Of a stretch of 64,000 nt of DNA, positions 42,837 to 51,376 are shown piece by piece (position 1 is the stretch's first letter; the number at the start of each line of letters is the position of its first letter). The translations under genes were made by a program, and so were the position numbers. The notes beneath the pieces were generated by a model. The model made no database searches. It was given only the letters and a program-made list of their open reading frames with translations, and was not told the origin of the DNA. The stretch is from UBA4615 sp964399635 (GTDB lineage: Bacteria > Pseudomonadota > Gammaproteobacteria > Burkholderiales > Burkholderiaceae_E): the NCBI GenBank assembly GCA_964399635.1, contig CAYNRU010000036.1:17410-81409 (forward strand), given 5' to 3'.

Positions 42837-44174
42837 GTGGTGACGAGGGAAGAACTGTACGAATTGGTGTGGTCGACGCCCATGATCAGGGTCGCCGAGA
42901 AGTTTGACGTCTCGGGCAGTTACCTCGCCCGCGTGTGCACCGAGCTTCGTGTGCCCCGTCCGGAGCGTGGCTACTGGGCCAAGCTGGCCGTGGGCAAGGC
43001 GCCGCAACGCCCGGCGCTACCGGAGCCGCTGCCAGGTGATCCCATCGTGTGGTCGCGCGCCGACGGATTGCCGGCACCAGTCGTGCCGAGGCTGCGTCAG
43101 GCACCCGCACCTCGCATTCCGCTACCAGCCCGGACCGTCGTCGGCGTCCATGGGTTGATCCGTGGCGCGAAGGCGCACTTCCTGGCCAGCCGCAAGGTCG
43201 ATGACGAAGTCCACCTCAAGCCCTACAAGAAGCTGCTGGTCGACATCACCGCGTCCCGCGCCGGTCTCGACAAGGCCTTGGATTTCGCCAACGACCTGTT
43301 CAATGCCCTGGAGTCCGCCGGCCACCGCGTGGTGATCGCGCCACCGGATGCCCAGTTCTGGCGGGAGCGCATCGACGAGAAAGAAGTGCTGCCGAAGAAG
43401 GACCCTCGACACGATCCATACGGGTATGACCGGCGCTGGTCACCCTATCGGCCGACGGTCGCCTATGTCGACTCCGTAGCCTTCGGATTGGCGGTCATCG
43501 AGATGACCGAGTCCGTCGAGATGCGGTACGTCAATGGCAAGTACATCCGCGAATCGGAATACGTGCCTCCCAAGACCAGGCGCTACCACGATCACACCTG
43601 GACATCGACCCGAGACCTTCCATCTGGTCGATTGCGGCTGGTCGTCTACGCTGCGGACCGCAGCGTGTCCTGGTCGACCTCGTTTCAAGAGACCAAGGCT
43701 CGGACCCTGACGCAAGACATCCCCCGGATCGTGAAATCCATCGAGGGGGAAGTCGCGCCCATCATCGAGAAGATGAAGGAAGCGGAGCGCCAGGCTGAGA
43801 TCCGACGACTTGAGTGGCTCGCAGAGGAAGAACGACGACGGCAGGAAGAAGACCGGCGTCGCATCGCACTGTCCGTAAAGGAAAGTCGGGACCAGCTCGA
43901 ACAGGTCATTCAAGCCTGGTCGAAGATCATCAGCCTAGAACAGTTCTTCCGAGGCATCGAGGATCGGGCCCAACCCCTTCCGGAGTCGGAGCGTCGGAAT
44001 GTCCTTGACCGCCTGCGACTCGCTCGAGAGTTCGTCGGCACCCAAGACCCATTGGATTTCTTCCGAGGATGGAAGACACCGCTCGAACGATATATGCCCC
44101 TATCCTATCGCGAACCGAGCACGCAGCCCGCCGATAACGATGACGATGAGGATCTTGACGACGGTGGCTGGTGA
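42837..44174 (+). CDS. Uncharacterised island protein with N-terminal HTH-like segment
   Basis: The protein has about 445 residues. The GTG at 42837 has a good AAGGGGA site 6 bp upstream, while an in-frame ATG at 42819 would add six residues. The first 45 residues (TREELYELVWSTPMIRVAEKFDVSGSYLARVC) resemble a helix-turn-helix. The middle is unassigned, with an aromatic-rich SPYRPTVAYVDSVAFGLAVI region. A charged coiled coil (about 300-355, MKEAERQAEIRRLEWLAEEERRR) leads to an acidic tail ending DDDDEDLDDGGW. I do not recognise a catalytic domain. It is the first gene inside the island and the only left-end gene on the plus strand. Confidence 0.8.
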   Translation: MVTREELYELVWSTPMIRVAEKFDVSGSYLARVCTELRVPRPERGYWAKLAVGKAPQRPALPEPLPGDPIVWSRADGLPAPVVPRLRQAPAPRIPLPARTVVGVHGLIRGAKAHFLASRKVDDEVHLKPYKKLLVDITASRAGLDKALDFANDLFNALESAGHRVVIAPPDAQFWRERIDEKEVLPKKDPRHDPYGYDRRWSPYRPTVAYVDSVAFGLAVIEMTESVEMRYVNGKYIRESEYVPPKTRRYHDHTWTSTRDLPSGRLRLVVYAADRSVSWSTSFQETKARTLTQDIPRIVKSIEGEVAPIIEKMKEAERQAEIRRLEWLAEEERRRQEEDRRRIALSVKESRDQLEQVIQAWSKIISLEQFFRGIEDRAQPLPESERRNVLDRLRLAREFVGTQDPLDFFRGWKTPLERYMPLSYREPSTQPADNDDDEDLDDGGW

Positions 44175-44187
44175 AGTCCGCTTCGGG

Positions 44188-44640
44188 TCAGCGGTCGAAC
44201 GCCGCAATCACCTCCCGCTGTGCCGCCCATTCCGTCGGCAACGGGTTCCGCTGGAACCACAGCAGGCTCATGCACCGAGGCTGCTGCCCGGCGAGGATGG
44301 ACTGGATGACGGCAGGCTCCAGCAGTGTCAGCCGCAGCAGTTCATTGACCGTCGAGTGGTGCAGGCCTTCCCACTGCGCGATCTCGCTGCCGCTGCCAAC
44401 CACACCGTCGTCGATCAACTGCTGCCAGTAGAACGCCCGCGTCAACGCCACCCGCAGGGGCTGGTCGTGCTGGGTGGCCACCTTGCCCGGTGCTTCGATC
44501 TGGCCATCGGGTCGCACCACGACCTTGCTGGCGCCGCGCTTGCGGATCTTCAGCGGGATGAAGGTCGACAGCTTAACCTGCCCGCCGTCGCGGCATTCGC
44601 GGGCGACGGGCGCGCCCGTGGCCCTGACTCTGAGTGTCAT
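44188..44640 (-). CDS. HTH-like protein coupled to the serine recombinase
   Basis: The protein has 150 residues. It contains a helix-turn-helix-like core, GVVGSGSEIAQWEGLHHSTVNELLRLTLL (about 70-105), which resembles the ParB/KorB DNA-binding helices. The N-terminus is basic. Its ATG overlaps the recombinase stop (ATGA), so it is made together with that enzyme and may help direct recombination, for example as a directionality factor. Similar proteins follow DUF2924-recombinase pairs in other proteobacterial islands, as far as I recall. A direct function is not established. Confidence 0.75.
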   Translation of the reverse strand: MTLRVRATGAPVARECRDGGQVKLSTFIPLKIRKRGASKVVVRPDGQIEAPGKVATQHDQPLRVALTRAFYWQQLIDDGVVGSGSEIAQWEGLHHSTVNELLRLTLLEPAVIQSILAGQQPRCMSLLWFQRNPLPTEWAAQREVIAAFDR

Positions 44641-45977
44641 ACGGATTCCTCCAGTTCTTGCAACTCGGCGCCGAGGGTCCCGGGCATCAGTTCACCGGCC
44701 AGTTCCTGCCAGCCCTGGTCGCGCCAGACGATCTCCAGCCCGCCATCAGTGATCACCACGCGCTCGATCAGCAGCTGCGCCAGCCGGCATTGCTCAACCG
44801 GGAACAACTGCCGCCACATCGTGGCGAGCCTGCGCATCGGCAGCGCCACCTCGGGCTCTGACATCTGCGGGCTGAGTTCCTGCACCCGGTCCCACACCGC
44901 CTGCACGATGTGCGGCGCCGACAGCGCGGCCACGATCTGCTCGACCACCAATTCATCGACCGGCTGGGCTGGCAGTGGTCCGTGTTGGCTGGCCCAGGCT
45001 CCGAAGCGTCGGTGTTTGACCGGCGTGTAGTACCGGTAGGTCTTGCCGTTCTTGACCGTGTAGTTCGGCACCAACCGTTCGCCATCGGGCGTGAACAGCA
45101 GACCGCGCAGCAGCACCGGCTCGCGCAGTCGGTCGCTGGTGGCGTGGCGGCGCTCGACGGCGTCCGTGGCGATCAGCGCGTGCGCCGCGTTCCACTGCGC
45201 CTTGGTGATCAGCGGCTGATGCTGGCCGGCGAAGCTCTGCCCCTTGTGGACAATCTCGCCCAGGTACATCCTGTTGTGCAGCATCTTGTAGATGGTCTGC
45301 TTTGTGAAGGGTTTGCCGCCCTTGGTGACCGCGCCCTCGGCGCCGTAAGCCTTGGCCATGAGCGTGGCCGATCGCATCGACACGAAGTCGTAGAAGATGC
45401 GCCGTACCAGCTTCGCCTCGGCGTCGTTGACCACCAGCAGCCGGTCGCGCACGTCGTAGCCCAGCGGCACCGGCCCGCCCATCCACATACCCTTGGCCTT
45501 GCTGGCGGCGATCTTGTCGCGGATACGCTCGCCGGTGACCTCACGCTCGAACTGCGCGAAGGACAACAGGACGTTCAGCATCAGCCTGCCCATGGATGTT
45601 GCCGAGTTGATCTGCTGGGTGACGGCGCTGAAGCTGACGCGGTGGCGGTCGAACACATCGACCATCCGCGCGAAATCGGCCAACGAGCGCGACAGGCGGT
45701 CGATCTTGTAAACGACCACGATGTCGATCCTGCCAGCCTGGATATCGGCCATCAGGCGCTTGAGCGCGGGACGGTCCATATTTCCGCCGGAGAACCCACC
45801 ATCCTCGTAGTCGTCGCCGACCGCAATCCAGCCCTCGTGGACCTGACTCTTGATGAAGGCGTGACCGGCTTCCTTCTGGGCATCGAGGGAGTTGAAGGAC
45901 TGATCCAGGCGCTCGTCGCTGGAGACGCGGCAGTACACCGCGCAGCGCTTCGGCGGCACGAGCAAGGGTGCGTTCAC
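44637..45977 (-). CDS. Large serine recombinase (integrase)
   Basis: The protein has 446 residues. The N-terminal resolvase domain has AVYCRVSSDE with catalytic Ser19 in the YxRVS context, and the VVYKIDRLSRSLADFARM arginine segment. A recombinase domain follows (residues about 180-300, with PFTKQTIYKMLHNRMYLGEI), and the C-terminal part is shorter than in phiC31-type enzymes (about 600). It is the likely integrase of the island. Its ATG overlaps the DUF2924 stop, and the downstream HTH gene overlaps its stop, forming a three-gene coupled unit. Confidence 0.93.
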   Translation of the reverse strand: MNAPLLVPPKRCAVYCRVSSDERLDQSFNSLDAQKEAGHAFIKSQVHEGWIAVGDDYEDGGFSGGNMDRPALKRLMADIQAGRIDIVVVYKIDRLSRSLADFARMVDVFDRHRVSFSAVTQQINSATSMGRLMLNVLLSFAQFEREVTGERIRDKIAASKAKGMWMGGPVPLGYDVRDRLLVVNDAEAKLVRRIFYDFVSMRSATLMAKAYGAEGAVTKGGKPFTKQTIYKMLHNRMYLGEIVHKGQSFAGQHQPLITKAQWNAAHALIATDAVERRHATSDRLREPVLLRGLLFTPDGERLVPNYTVKNGKTYRYYTPVKHRRFGAWASQHGPLPAQPVDELVVEQIVAALSAPHIVQAVWDRVQELSPQMSEPEVALPMRRLATMWRQLFPVEQCRLAQLLIERVVITDGGLEIVWRDQGWQELAGELMPGTLGAELQELEESV

Positions 45978-46450
45978 CGATCTGCTCCCTGGCTATCACG
46001 CAGCCCGAAGAACTTCGGCCCGTTCCAGCGCGTGCCCGTGATGTAGCGCGCCGCCGCCGACAGGCTCTTGAACACCTGACCGTCGAGCGCATACAGGCCA
46101 TCGGGCGTGACCGTGACGCGGAACTCGCGCTCCTCCCACTCGCGGATCAGCGTGGTGCCGGGCATCAGCAGGGTCTGCGCGCTGCGCCCGGCGGCCGACT
46201 TGATCTTGGAATGCTTGGCGCCAGCCTCGACCAGCATCTTGCGAATGTTGGAAGGCAGAGCACCGAAGGCCAGCTCCTGGATGCGGTAGGCCAGCCGCGA
46301 TTCCACGTAATTGCGATTGCGATGGCTGGGTCGCCGGGGAAAGTGTTGATCCCACAGTGCCCAGAGCTCGACCATTGGCAGGGATGGCAGCGCCGCCAAC
46401 TGGGCCGAGATGGGCGCGGCCGGGCCACCCGTGTTCTTGTTATCTGTCAT
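45974..46450 (-). CDS. DUF2924 protein
   Basis: The protein has 158 residues. Sequence such as LPSLPMVELWALWDQHFPRRP, followed by NYVESRLAYRIQELAFG and the C-terminal YITGTRWNGPKFFGL, is characteristic of DUF2924, which almost always precedes a serine recombinase in proteobacterial islands. The role is unknown; a recombination accessory or DNA-binding factor is likely. It overlaps the recombinase start by 4 bp. Confidence 0.9.
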   Translation of the reverse strand: MTDNKNTGGPAAPISAQLAALPSLPMVELWALWDQHFPRRPSHRNRNYVESRLAYRIQELAFGALPSNIRKMLVEAGAKHSKIKSAAGRSAQTLLMPGTTLIREWEEREFRVTVTPDGLYALDGQVFKSLSAAARYITGTRWNGPKFFGLRDSQGADR

Positions 46451-46510
46451 TGCACAAACTCCTGTTGTTGAGACAGGTCCATGAACGCGCTGTGGCGACC
46501 AGAAGCCAAG

Positions 46511-46954
46511 TCAAACCGCGCTCTGTTCGAGGTCGTCGGCTTGACCTGTCGCAACCTCGACACGCTCGCCCAACAGCGTTTGCGGTTTGCCGATACGCCG
46601 GTCCTTGATACCCAGGATGTAGATCTCGCCGTCCCACACCCCGCAGGCCACGTCGGTGTCGCTGGCCGTGGCAGGCATCAACCAGCCGGTGATGCCATTG
46701 GGCAACTGCAGCAGTTCTTCCATCTGGTGGATAGGCCAGCGCATCGCCTCCTGGTAATGGTCGGCAAACTCCAGCAGTTGCTGAGGCACGTCCGGGAAGT
46801 TCTCCTGGCTGAGGATGGGAATCCAGACCAGCGGCGCTCCACTGGCAAACCAGCCTTGCACGCGGTGTTCGACTTCTGGGTTGTAGTGCTGCAGCCGTTC
46901 AACGGGCACGTGGCGGGCGCCATCGCTGGCTTGGGGTTCTGTCGTGCGGTTCAC
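46511..46954 (-). CDS. Hypothetical island protein
   Basis: The protein has 147 residues from a GTG at 46954 preceded by AAGGAGC. It is rich in aromatic and acidic residues (YNPEVEHRVQGWFASGAPLVWIPIL), with no membrane helix or obvious catalytic motif. A cluster of four GGTAAC sequences lies directly upstream (46971-47018) and could be its operator. The function is unknown. Confidence 0.7.
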   Translation of the reverse strand: MNRTTEPQASDGARHVPVERLQHYNPEVEHRVQGWFASGAPLVWIPILSQENFPDVPQQLLEFADHYQEAMRWPIHQMEELLQLPNGITGWLMPATASDTDVACGVWDGEIYILGIKDRRIGKPQTLLGERVEVATGQADDLEQSAV

Positions 46955-46970
46955 CAAAAGCTCCTTGAGT

Positions 46971-47018
46971 GGTAACCCGGCACGGCGCCGGGCGGTAACC
47001 GGGGTGGTAACTGGTAAC
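46971..47018 (-). promoter_or_regulatory. GGTAAC repeat cluster upstream of a hypothetical gene
   Basis: GGTAAC occurs four times, at 46971, 46994, 47006 and 47013, in the 167 bp gap between the coiled-coil gene and the GTG-start gene. The last is part of a short hairpin (ACCCCGTTTCGGGGT, 47016-47030). It could be a regulator or replication-protein binding array. Confidence 0.4.
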
Positions 47019-47121
47019 CCCGTTTCGGGGTCTGTCGGTAGCGGGGCAGCGCGCTCGCGCCCCCCGTATGGCGTTTTGGCGAGGAAGGACCCAATTCGCC
47101 TGTGGGCCGGTTGCGTGACGA

Positions 47122-47967
47122 TCAGGCCGCTGGCATTTCTGCCGCCAGTGCATCGCCAGCGGCCTCGATCAACGCTCGAGGAATCTCAACCGGGAAGCGA
47201 CTTTCCTCGTGGTGGTAGTTGATCTGGCGCCGGGCCGCCGAGGCGCGAGCCAGTGCGTTCATGACCGGCATCAACTGCTCGTGCAGCTCGATTTCGGCCA
47301 TTGCCGCACGGCAGTGGATGAAGTGGTCCCTCGCCTTGCGCACGGCATCGGGCATGCCAGCCAGTTGACCTTGAATCGCATCACGCTGACGCTCAAGTTC
47401 AGCCTGCGATGCCCGGGTGATGCGCAGCTCCACCTCCAGCTTGGTCAAGGTTTCAGGCACGACGAATTCGGCTTCGGTGTCCAGCAGCGTCCGGGATGCC
47501 GACTTCGTCTCGACAGCAATGCGCGTTTCGAGGTCCGCCAGCCGCTTGGCAATCTTGGTCAGTTGGCCATCGACCGTCTGCACCTCAGCGCTGAGCGCCT
47601 TGCGTTGTGCCATCAGATCGTCAAGCTGCTTGCGGGCCAGTGCGAAGCGCTCGGGCGTGGCCAGGGCCTGCTGCAGCGGTCGCAGTTGGCCCTCCAGGTT
47701 GGACACCTTCGACTTGAGCCTTTCCATCCGCTGATTTGCCTCGCACAGGATGGGCCAGTGGGCTTTGGCGGCCGGTGGCGTGTTCATCGACAGAGAGCCG
47801 GCGGCATCACGCAGCCGGGTTTGCTTCTCGCGTGCCGCAGCGTGCTCGGCTTCAGCCTCTGCCAATTCGGCCTTGAGGGGCGCGAGTTCCAGGTTGAGCG
47901 CGTCGCGCTCAGCCTTGACTTTGTCGAGGTAGGGGTTGGACTTCTTGCCGAACGGGTTCAGTTTCAT
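47122..47967 (-). CDS. Coiled-coil island protein
   Basis: The protein has 281 residues with a good GGAGA ribosome site before MKLNPFGKKSNPYLDKVKAERD. Residues 15-60 and 85-215 are heptad-rich coiled coil (LELAPLKAELAEAEAEH, VQTVDGQLTKIAKRLADLE). The C-terminal 60 residues are more hydrophobic. No enzymatic motif is visible. It may be a structural or partition-like partner of the ATPase encoded upstream (48257-50071). The function is unknown. Confidence 0.75.
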   Translation of the reverse strand: MKLNPFGKKSNPYLDKVKAERDALNLELAPLKAELAEAEAEHAAAREKQTRLRDAAGSLSMNTPPAAKAHWPILCEANQRMERLKSKVSNLEGQLRPLQQALATPERFALARKQLDDLMAQRKALSAEVQTVDGQLTKIAKRLADLETRIAVETKSASRTLLDTEAEFVVPETLTKLEVELRITRASQAELERQRDAIQGQLAGMPDAVRKARDHFIHCRAAMAEIELHEQLMPVMNALARASAARRQINYHHEESRFPVEIPRALIEAAGDALAAEMPAA

Positions 47968-47988
47968 GGTGATGGTCTCCAGGTTTGA

Positions 47989-48276
47989 TCAGGGATGGAT
48001 GGGGTAGTGGGTATCGCCGGGCCGCGCGACGGTGCTGACCCACAGGCCGGGGCCCACCTGCTTCTTGATGCCGACCGGCGCGCCGGGGCGGCGGGGATGG
48101 CTGGTGGCCAGCCAACCCCGGTGGGAGTTGGTTTGCCCGGTCATCGCCGCAATCGCGGCAGCCAGCGGGGACAGCTGCGTTTCGGCAGAGGTGGATGGGC
48201 TGGTGGTCTGCGGCGTGATGCCGAGAACCTTGGCCCAGATGGGATGCAAGTTGGGATTACTCACGGTGAGCTCCAT
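47989..48276 (-). CDS. Small hypothetical island protein
   Basis: The protein has 95 residues from an ATG at 48276 (MELTVSNPNLHPIWAKVLGI), overlapping the ATPase gene's end by 20 bp. A Ser/Thr-rich middle is followed by GQTNSHRGWLATSHPRRPGAP. It has no recognised domain. The overlap suggests coordinated expression with the ATPase upstream and the coiled-coil protein downstream. Confidence 0.55.
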   Translation of the reverse strand: MELTVSNPNLHPIWAKVLGITPQTTSPSTSAETQLSPLAAAIAAMTGQTNSHRGWLATSHPRRPGAPVGIKKQVGPGLWVSTVARPGDTHYPIHP

Positions 48277-50071
48277 ATCGAGTGCCACCCTCGATGCCGG
48301 GTGGCGTGGCAGGATTGGTTTGGGAACGGGTCTGGGCAATGCGCCAGCGCGCGCCCTCACGGCTGTGGCCGAGATGCGTGATGTCGATGCCCTTGGCGCG
48401 GTAGGCCGGGGCGATGCGGCGCAACTGATCCGACAGACCTTTGGGTGATCGCGGCCAACTGCTGCGGTCGGGGATGCTGTGGGTGTTCAGCAGGTCGTAG
48501 AGCTGGCCGGCGGTGCCCTGCCAGTTCAAGGGAAGCACACGGTCCGCGAGGTACTTGTCCAGTGCCTGCGCGACGGCGTTGCTTTCCAAGGCCCGGTCGA
48601 TGCCCGCGCGCACGAGTTCGGCGTACTGCTGCTGGAATTCACCAGCGGCGAAGCCCAGGGCGCGGGCTACTGCCTCGCCCAGGCGCTCGTAATCAGCCAT
48701 GCGCTGCTTCTGGGTGAGCTTGACCGTCGGCAGAATGGCCAGCGCCGCCGAGAACAGATCGAGCAAGCCAGCGAACACCTTGGGTTGATCACGTTCCCAG
48801 CCTGCTTGGGTGTCGGCATCGTCACGCCGGGCATCTGCGGGGATGGTCGGCAGATCGACGTGAATCACCCGGTCGATCAGGTCCGGTCGCGTGGCAACCA
48901 CGGCGATGCCGTTGAGCACCACCGGCCGCTTGGTCTCCATCACGTGCTCTTCGCCATTGGTGTAGAGCTGGCGCGAGGCAAAGCCGCCGCCGGTGGCCAG
49001 GGTGCAAAAGGCATCCTGTTGCTCGGGCGTGAGGCCGGAGAGGTTCTCGTAGCTGACCAGCCAGTTGTTGGCGGCGGCGACGAACACGTCCTCCACCGTC
49101 TTGGGCCGCCCACGCAGCATCACCTTGTTGGGATCGACCAGGCTGCGCAGCACGGATTGCGTGGTGGACTTGGCCGAGCCTTGTTCGCCCACCAGCTCCA
49201 GCACCGGGAAAGGGGTGTCCGGACGGAAGCAGTCCAGTAGCCACGCCAGTACCATCACGCGGCTGTGCGCAGGGATGTTGGTGTGCTGCCAGAGCAATCC
49301 GACATCGCCATGGGTCGCCCCCATCGGCACAGGCATCGGCAGCGGGCGCATGGAGGGCGTGCGGGTGAAATACACCGGCGACTCGTTCACCACCCGCCAG
49401 CCCTGGGGGGTGACGTGAATGGCCTGCCACTGCTCATCGGCCAGATCGATCAGGTAGCCATCGTCATACCGGGTGGCGCGGACGTGGACTTCGATCTCGT
49501 TGCCATCGTTGATGCCCGCAGCGGCGAGCGTGGCCAGTGCCGATTTCATCGTGGTTTCCGGCACGCCCATTTCCTTGGCACGCCAGTACGCCGCCCGCAG
49601 CCATTCCTCGAAGCCTGACGAATACACGCGCCACACTTCGCGCCGACTGGGCATGGGAATCACGGCCACCGCATTGCGATCGGCATCGTGGTGCAACTGG
49701 CATTGCGCCCGGGCCAAGGCGACCAGTTCATCGAGCGCGCTGGCATCGTCGTCGCTGCCGGGCAGTTCGTCGCGCACCAGCTTGTCGAGTACCGTCACCG
49801 AACAATCGCGATTGGCCTTCTTGGCTGCGTGGCGCAGGCGCAAGTAGCCGGGCAGGTCCGTGGCCTTGAGGATCGAGAAGGCGCGCACCACGTCTTCCTC
49901 GGCCAGCACCCCCACGTCATCCACCAGACGAACCAGTGCCGCCTCGATCACGCCAACGGGGTCGCTGTCTGGTGTCGGTGCCGGAGTGACCGCAGCATCC
50001 AGCGCGACCGTGTGATGGTCGTGACGGTCGTTCTCTACTACTCCGTCCGTAGAAGGAATGGACGCGCTCAT
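48257..50071 (-). CDS. P-loop ATPase of the mobile-element replication/helicase type
   Basis: The protein has about 604 residues. Its C-terminal half has a Walker A GEQGSAKSTTQ (near residue 290), then LVSYENLSGLTPEQQD and VVLNGIAVVATRPDLIDRVIHVDLP, the pattern of superfamily 3-like ATPases of phage and plasmid replication modules. The N-terminal half has no obvious primase residues, though VWRVYSSGFEEWLRAAYWRAKE is conserved-looking. It probably drives replication or remodelling of the excised element. A 19-bp sequence repeated in the downstream palindrome region lies in its first 25 codons. A GTG at 50077 is an alternative start. Confidence 0.78.
   Translation of the reverse strand: MSASIPSTDGVVENDRHDHHTVALDAAVTPAPTPDSDPVGVIEAALVRLVDDVGVLAEEDVVRAFSILKATDLPGYLRLRHAAKKANRDCSVTVLDKLVRDELPGSDDDASALDELVALARAQCQLHHDADRNAVAVIPMPSRREVWRVYSSGFEEWLRAAYWRAKEMGVPETTMKSALATLAAAGINDGNEIEVHVRATRYDDGYLIDLADEQWQAIHVTPQGWRVVNESPVYFTRTPSMRPLPMPVPMGATHGDVGLLWQHTNIPAHSRVMVLAWLLDCFRPDTPFPVLELVGEQGSAKSTTQSVLRSLVDPNKVMLRGRPKTVEDVFVAAANNWLVSYENLSGLTPEQQDAFCTLATGGGFASRQLYTNGEEHVMETKRPVVLNGIAVVATRPDLIDRVIHVDLPTIPADARRDDADTQAGWERDQPKVFAGLLDLFSAALAILPTVKLTQKQRMADYERLGEAVARALGFAAGEFQQQYAELVRAGIDRALESNAVAQALDKYLADRVLPLNWQGTAGQLYDLLNTHSIPDRSSWPRSPKGLSDQLRRIAPAYRAKGIDITHLGHSREGARWRIAQTRSQTNPATPPGIEGGTRYGAHRE
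50012..50030 (-). repeat. 19-bp repeat shared with the 51276-51376 palindrome
   Basis: GTGATGGTCGTGACGGTCG here is an exact inverted match to 51290-51308. This copy lies within the first codons of the ATPase gene. Confidence 0.6.
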
Positions 50072-50085
50072 CGTCACAGCCCGAA

Positions 50086-50283
50086 TCAGCGCGAGCGTTC
50101 GATGAGTTTGCGAATGTCTTCAGCGCGCCAGACCGTGGTCTTGCTGCCGAGTTTGATGCCTTGGGGGAATTTGCCTTCCCGGATACCCGCCCACCAGGCC
50201 GAACGGCTGATGGGGATCAGGGACAGAATCTGCGGTAACCGAACGAAGCCGGTTTCGGGCAGTGCAGGACGGGGTTGGTACAT
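50086..50283 (-). CDS. AlpA-family regulator (excisionase-like)
   Basis: The protein has 65 residues from an ATG at 50283 (MYQPRPALPETGFVRLPQIL), with in-frame alternatives at 50292 and 50331. The core ISRSAWWAGIREGKFPQGIKLGSKTTVWRAEDI is the AlpA winged-HTH pattern (SRSTxWRLIKxGxFPxPxKLG in relatives). AlpA proteins control integrase or excision genes of islands and satellites. The ATPase begins about 15 bp downstream, so the two may form one operon. Confidence 0.85.
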   Translation of the reverse strand: MYQPRPALPETGFVRLPQILSLIPISRSAWWAGIREGKFPQGIKLGSKTTVWRAEDIRKLIERSR

Positions 50284-50402
50284 GGCGAGCATCCGTGGTC
50301 GTTTGGGGATGCTCTGTATTGAATGCCACAAGAATCGGCATTCATAGACACGGTGCGCGCACGATGATCACGCTGCGCGCAGCGTGAAGGTTCGCAGTGA
50401 AA

Positions 50403-51140
50403 TTATTCGGGCGGCGAGTCCTTTGGAATGCCCGCGATCCAATTCTTGATCGTGCCCGGTGCCCTGCAGACCTGCGCGCCGATGATGCGATAAGCCTCTT
50501 CCTTGGTGCGGTAGGTATTCGATGCGAACAGTTCCAGGGCCTTTTGCTTGGCGGCTCGGTTACTGGCGTGTCGAGCATCGGCTGCCCGTCTGACGGCATG
50601 GCTTTGCGCCTTGCGGACTTCGTCGGCGGCAATGGGCTCTGGCGTGAGCCCTGCCTTCCACGCATCTTCGATGATCTGTTCCGTTGATGGTGATTCCGGC
50701 AACAGATCGGCCAGCACCAAGGATTCCAGCGACTCCATCAACGCTTCAACCGCCGGCCTGATGATGATCCCGGGCGGGGTATCTGTTGTGGCCTCAATCA
50801 CCGCGCCCAACTTGTAGAGCGCCAAAAGGCGGAGGTAATCCCGATCCGTTGCAGTGGCTGACCTCAGGCGCGACCATTCAGCTTGATTGGTGACCTCGAT
50901 GAACCAGTCCAGGTCGCGCTGCTCGCGCCGGTTCACCAACTCGCCGCCGTGCTTGATTTGCGCCAATGTCACGGTATCGGTGATGGCTGCATCCATGCTG
51001 GCCAACATCCGCTGCAACTGCTCTGCGCTGAAGCGCTGCAAATCTTCTCGGGCGCAGGCAGCAATCCGCACCGCGTTCGGCAACTCCAGAAGTTGTTCGA
51101 GCGGTGTGGTCCGGGCCAGGGTGAGCAGATGGGGATTCAT
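50403..51140 (-). CDS. Hypothetical island protein
   Basis: The protein has 245 residues with an alpha-helical, charged composition. LEQLLELPNAVRIAACAREDLQRF is near the start, and RAADARHASNRAAKQKALELFASNTYRTKEEAYRIIGAQVCRAPGTIKNWIAG near the end reads like a helix-turn-helix or coiled DNA-binding tail. No known domain is recognised. It sits between the AlpA-like gene and the repeat-rich non-coding block, so it may act on that block. Confidence 0.7.
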   Translation of the reverse strand: MNPHLLTLARTTPLEQLLELPNAVRIAACAREDLQRFSAEQLQRMLASMDAAITDTVTLAQIKHGGELVNRREQRDLDWFIEVTNQAEWSRLRSATATDRDYLRLLALYKLGAVIEATTDTPPGIIIRPAVEALMESLESLVLADLLPESPSTEQIIEDAWKAGLTPEPIAADEVRKAQSHAVRRAADARHASNRAAKQKALELFASNTYRTKEEAYRIIGAQVCRAPGTIKNWIAGIPKDSPPE

Positions 51141-51275
51141 TGCTCATCAGTCTACCGAGGGTGGTCCAGCACCGTCCACGTTCAGCCATGCTGGTTCGCC
51201 ATCGCCCTGAGCGATCCACCGCTACACGCCCTGCGTGATGATCGTGCCGAGGGCATATCTGTGCTTTCGCCGGTG

Positions 51276-51376
51276 TAAACAATAAGCAGCGACCGTCACG
51301 ACCATCACCACCGTCACATCGGGCCGGTCCTTGTGATGGTGGTGACGATGGTGATGGTCAGCGCCTATTGTTAAGG
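51276..51376. repeat. Long imperfect inverted repeat in a 615-bp gene-free stretch
   Basis: The 51141-51755 interval holds no convincing gene. Within it, two arms of about 45 bp face each other: ACAATAAGCAGCGACCGTCA on the left and the reverse complement of GACGATGGTGATGGTCAGCG plus CCTATTGTTA on the right. Each contains copies of the element's 19-bp sequence: 51290-51308 is exact, and about 51333-51351 is a 16/19 match. This resembles iterons of a replication origin or a dense regulator site. Confidence 0.6.
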
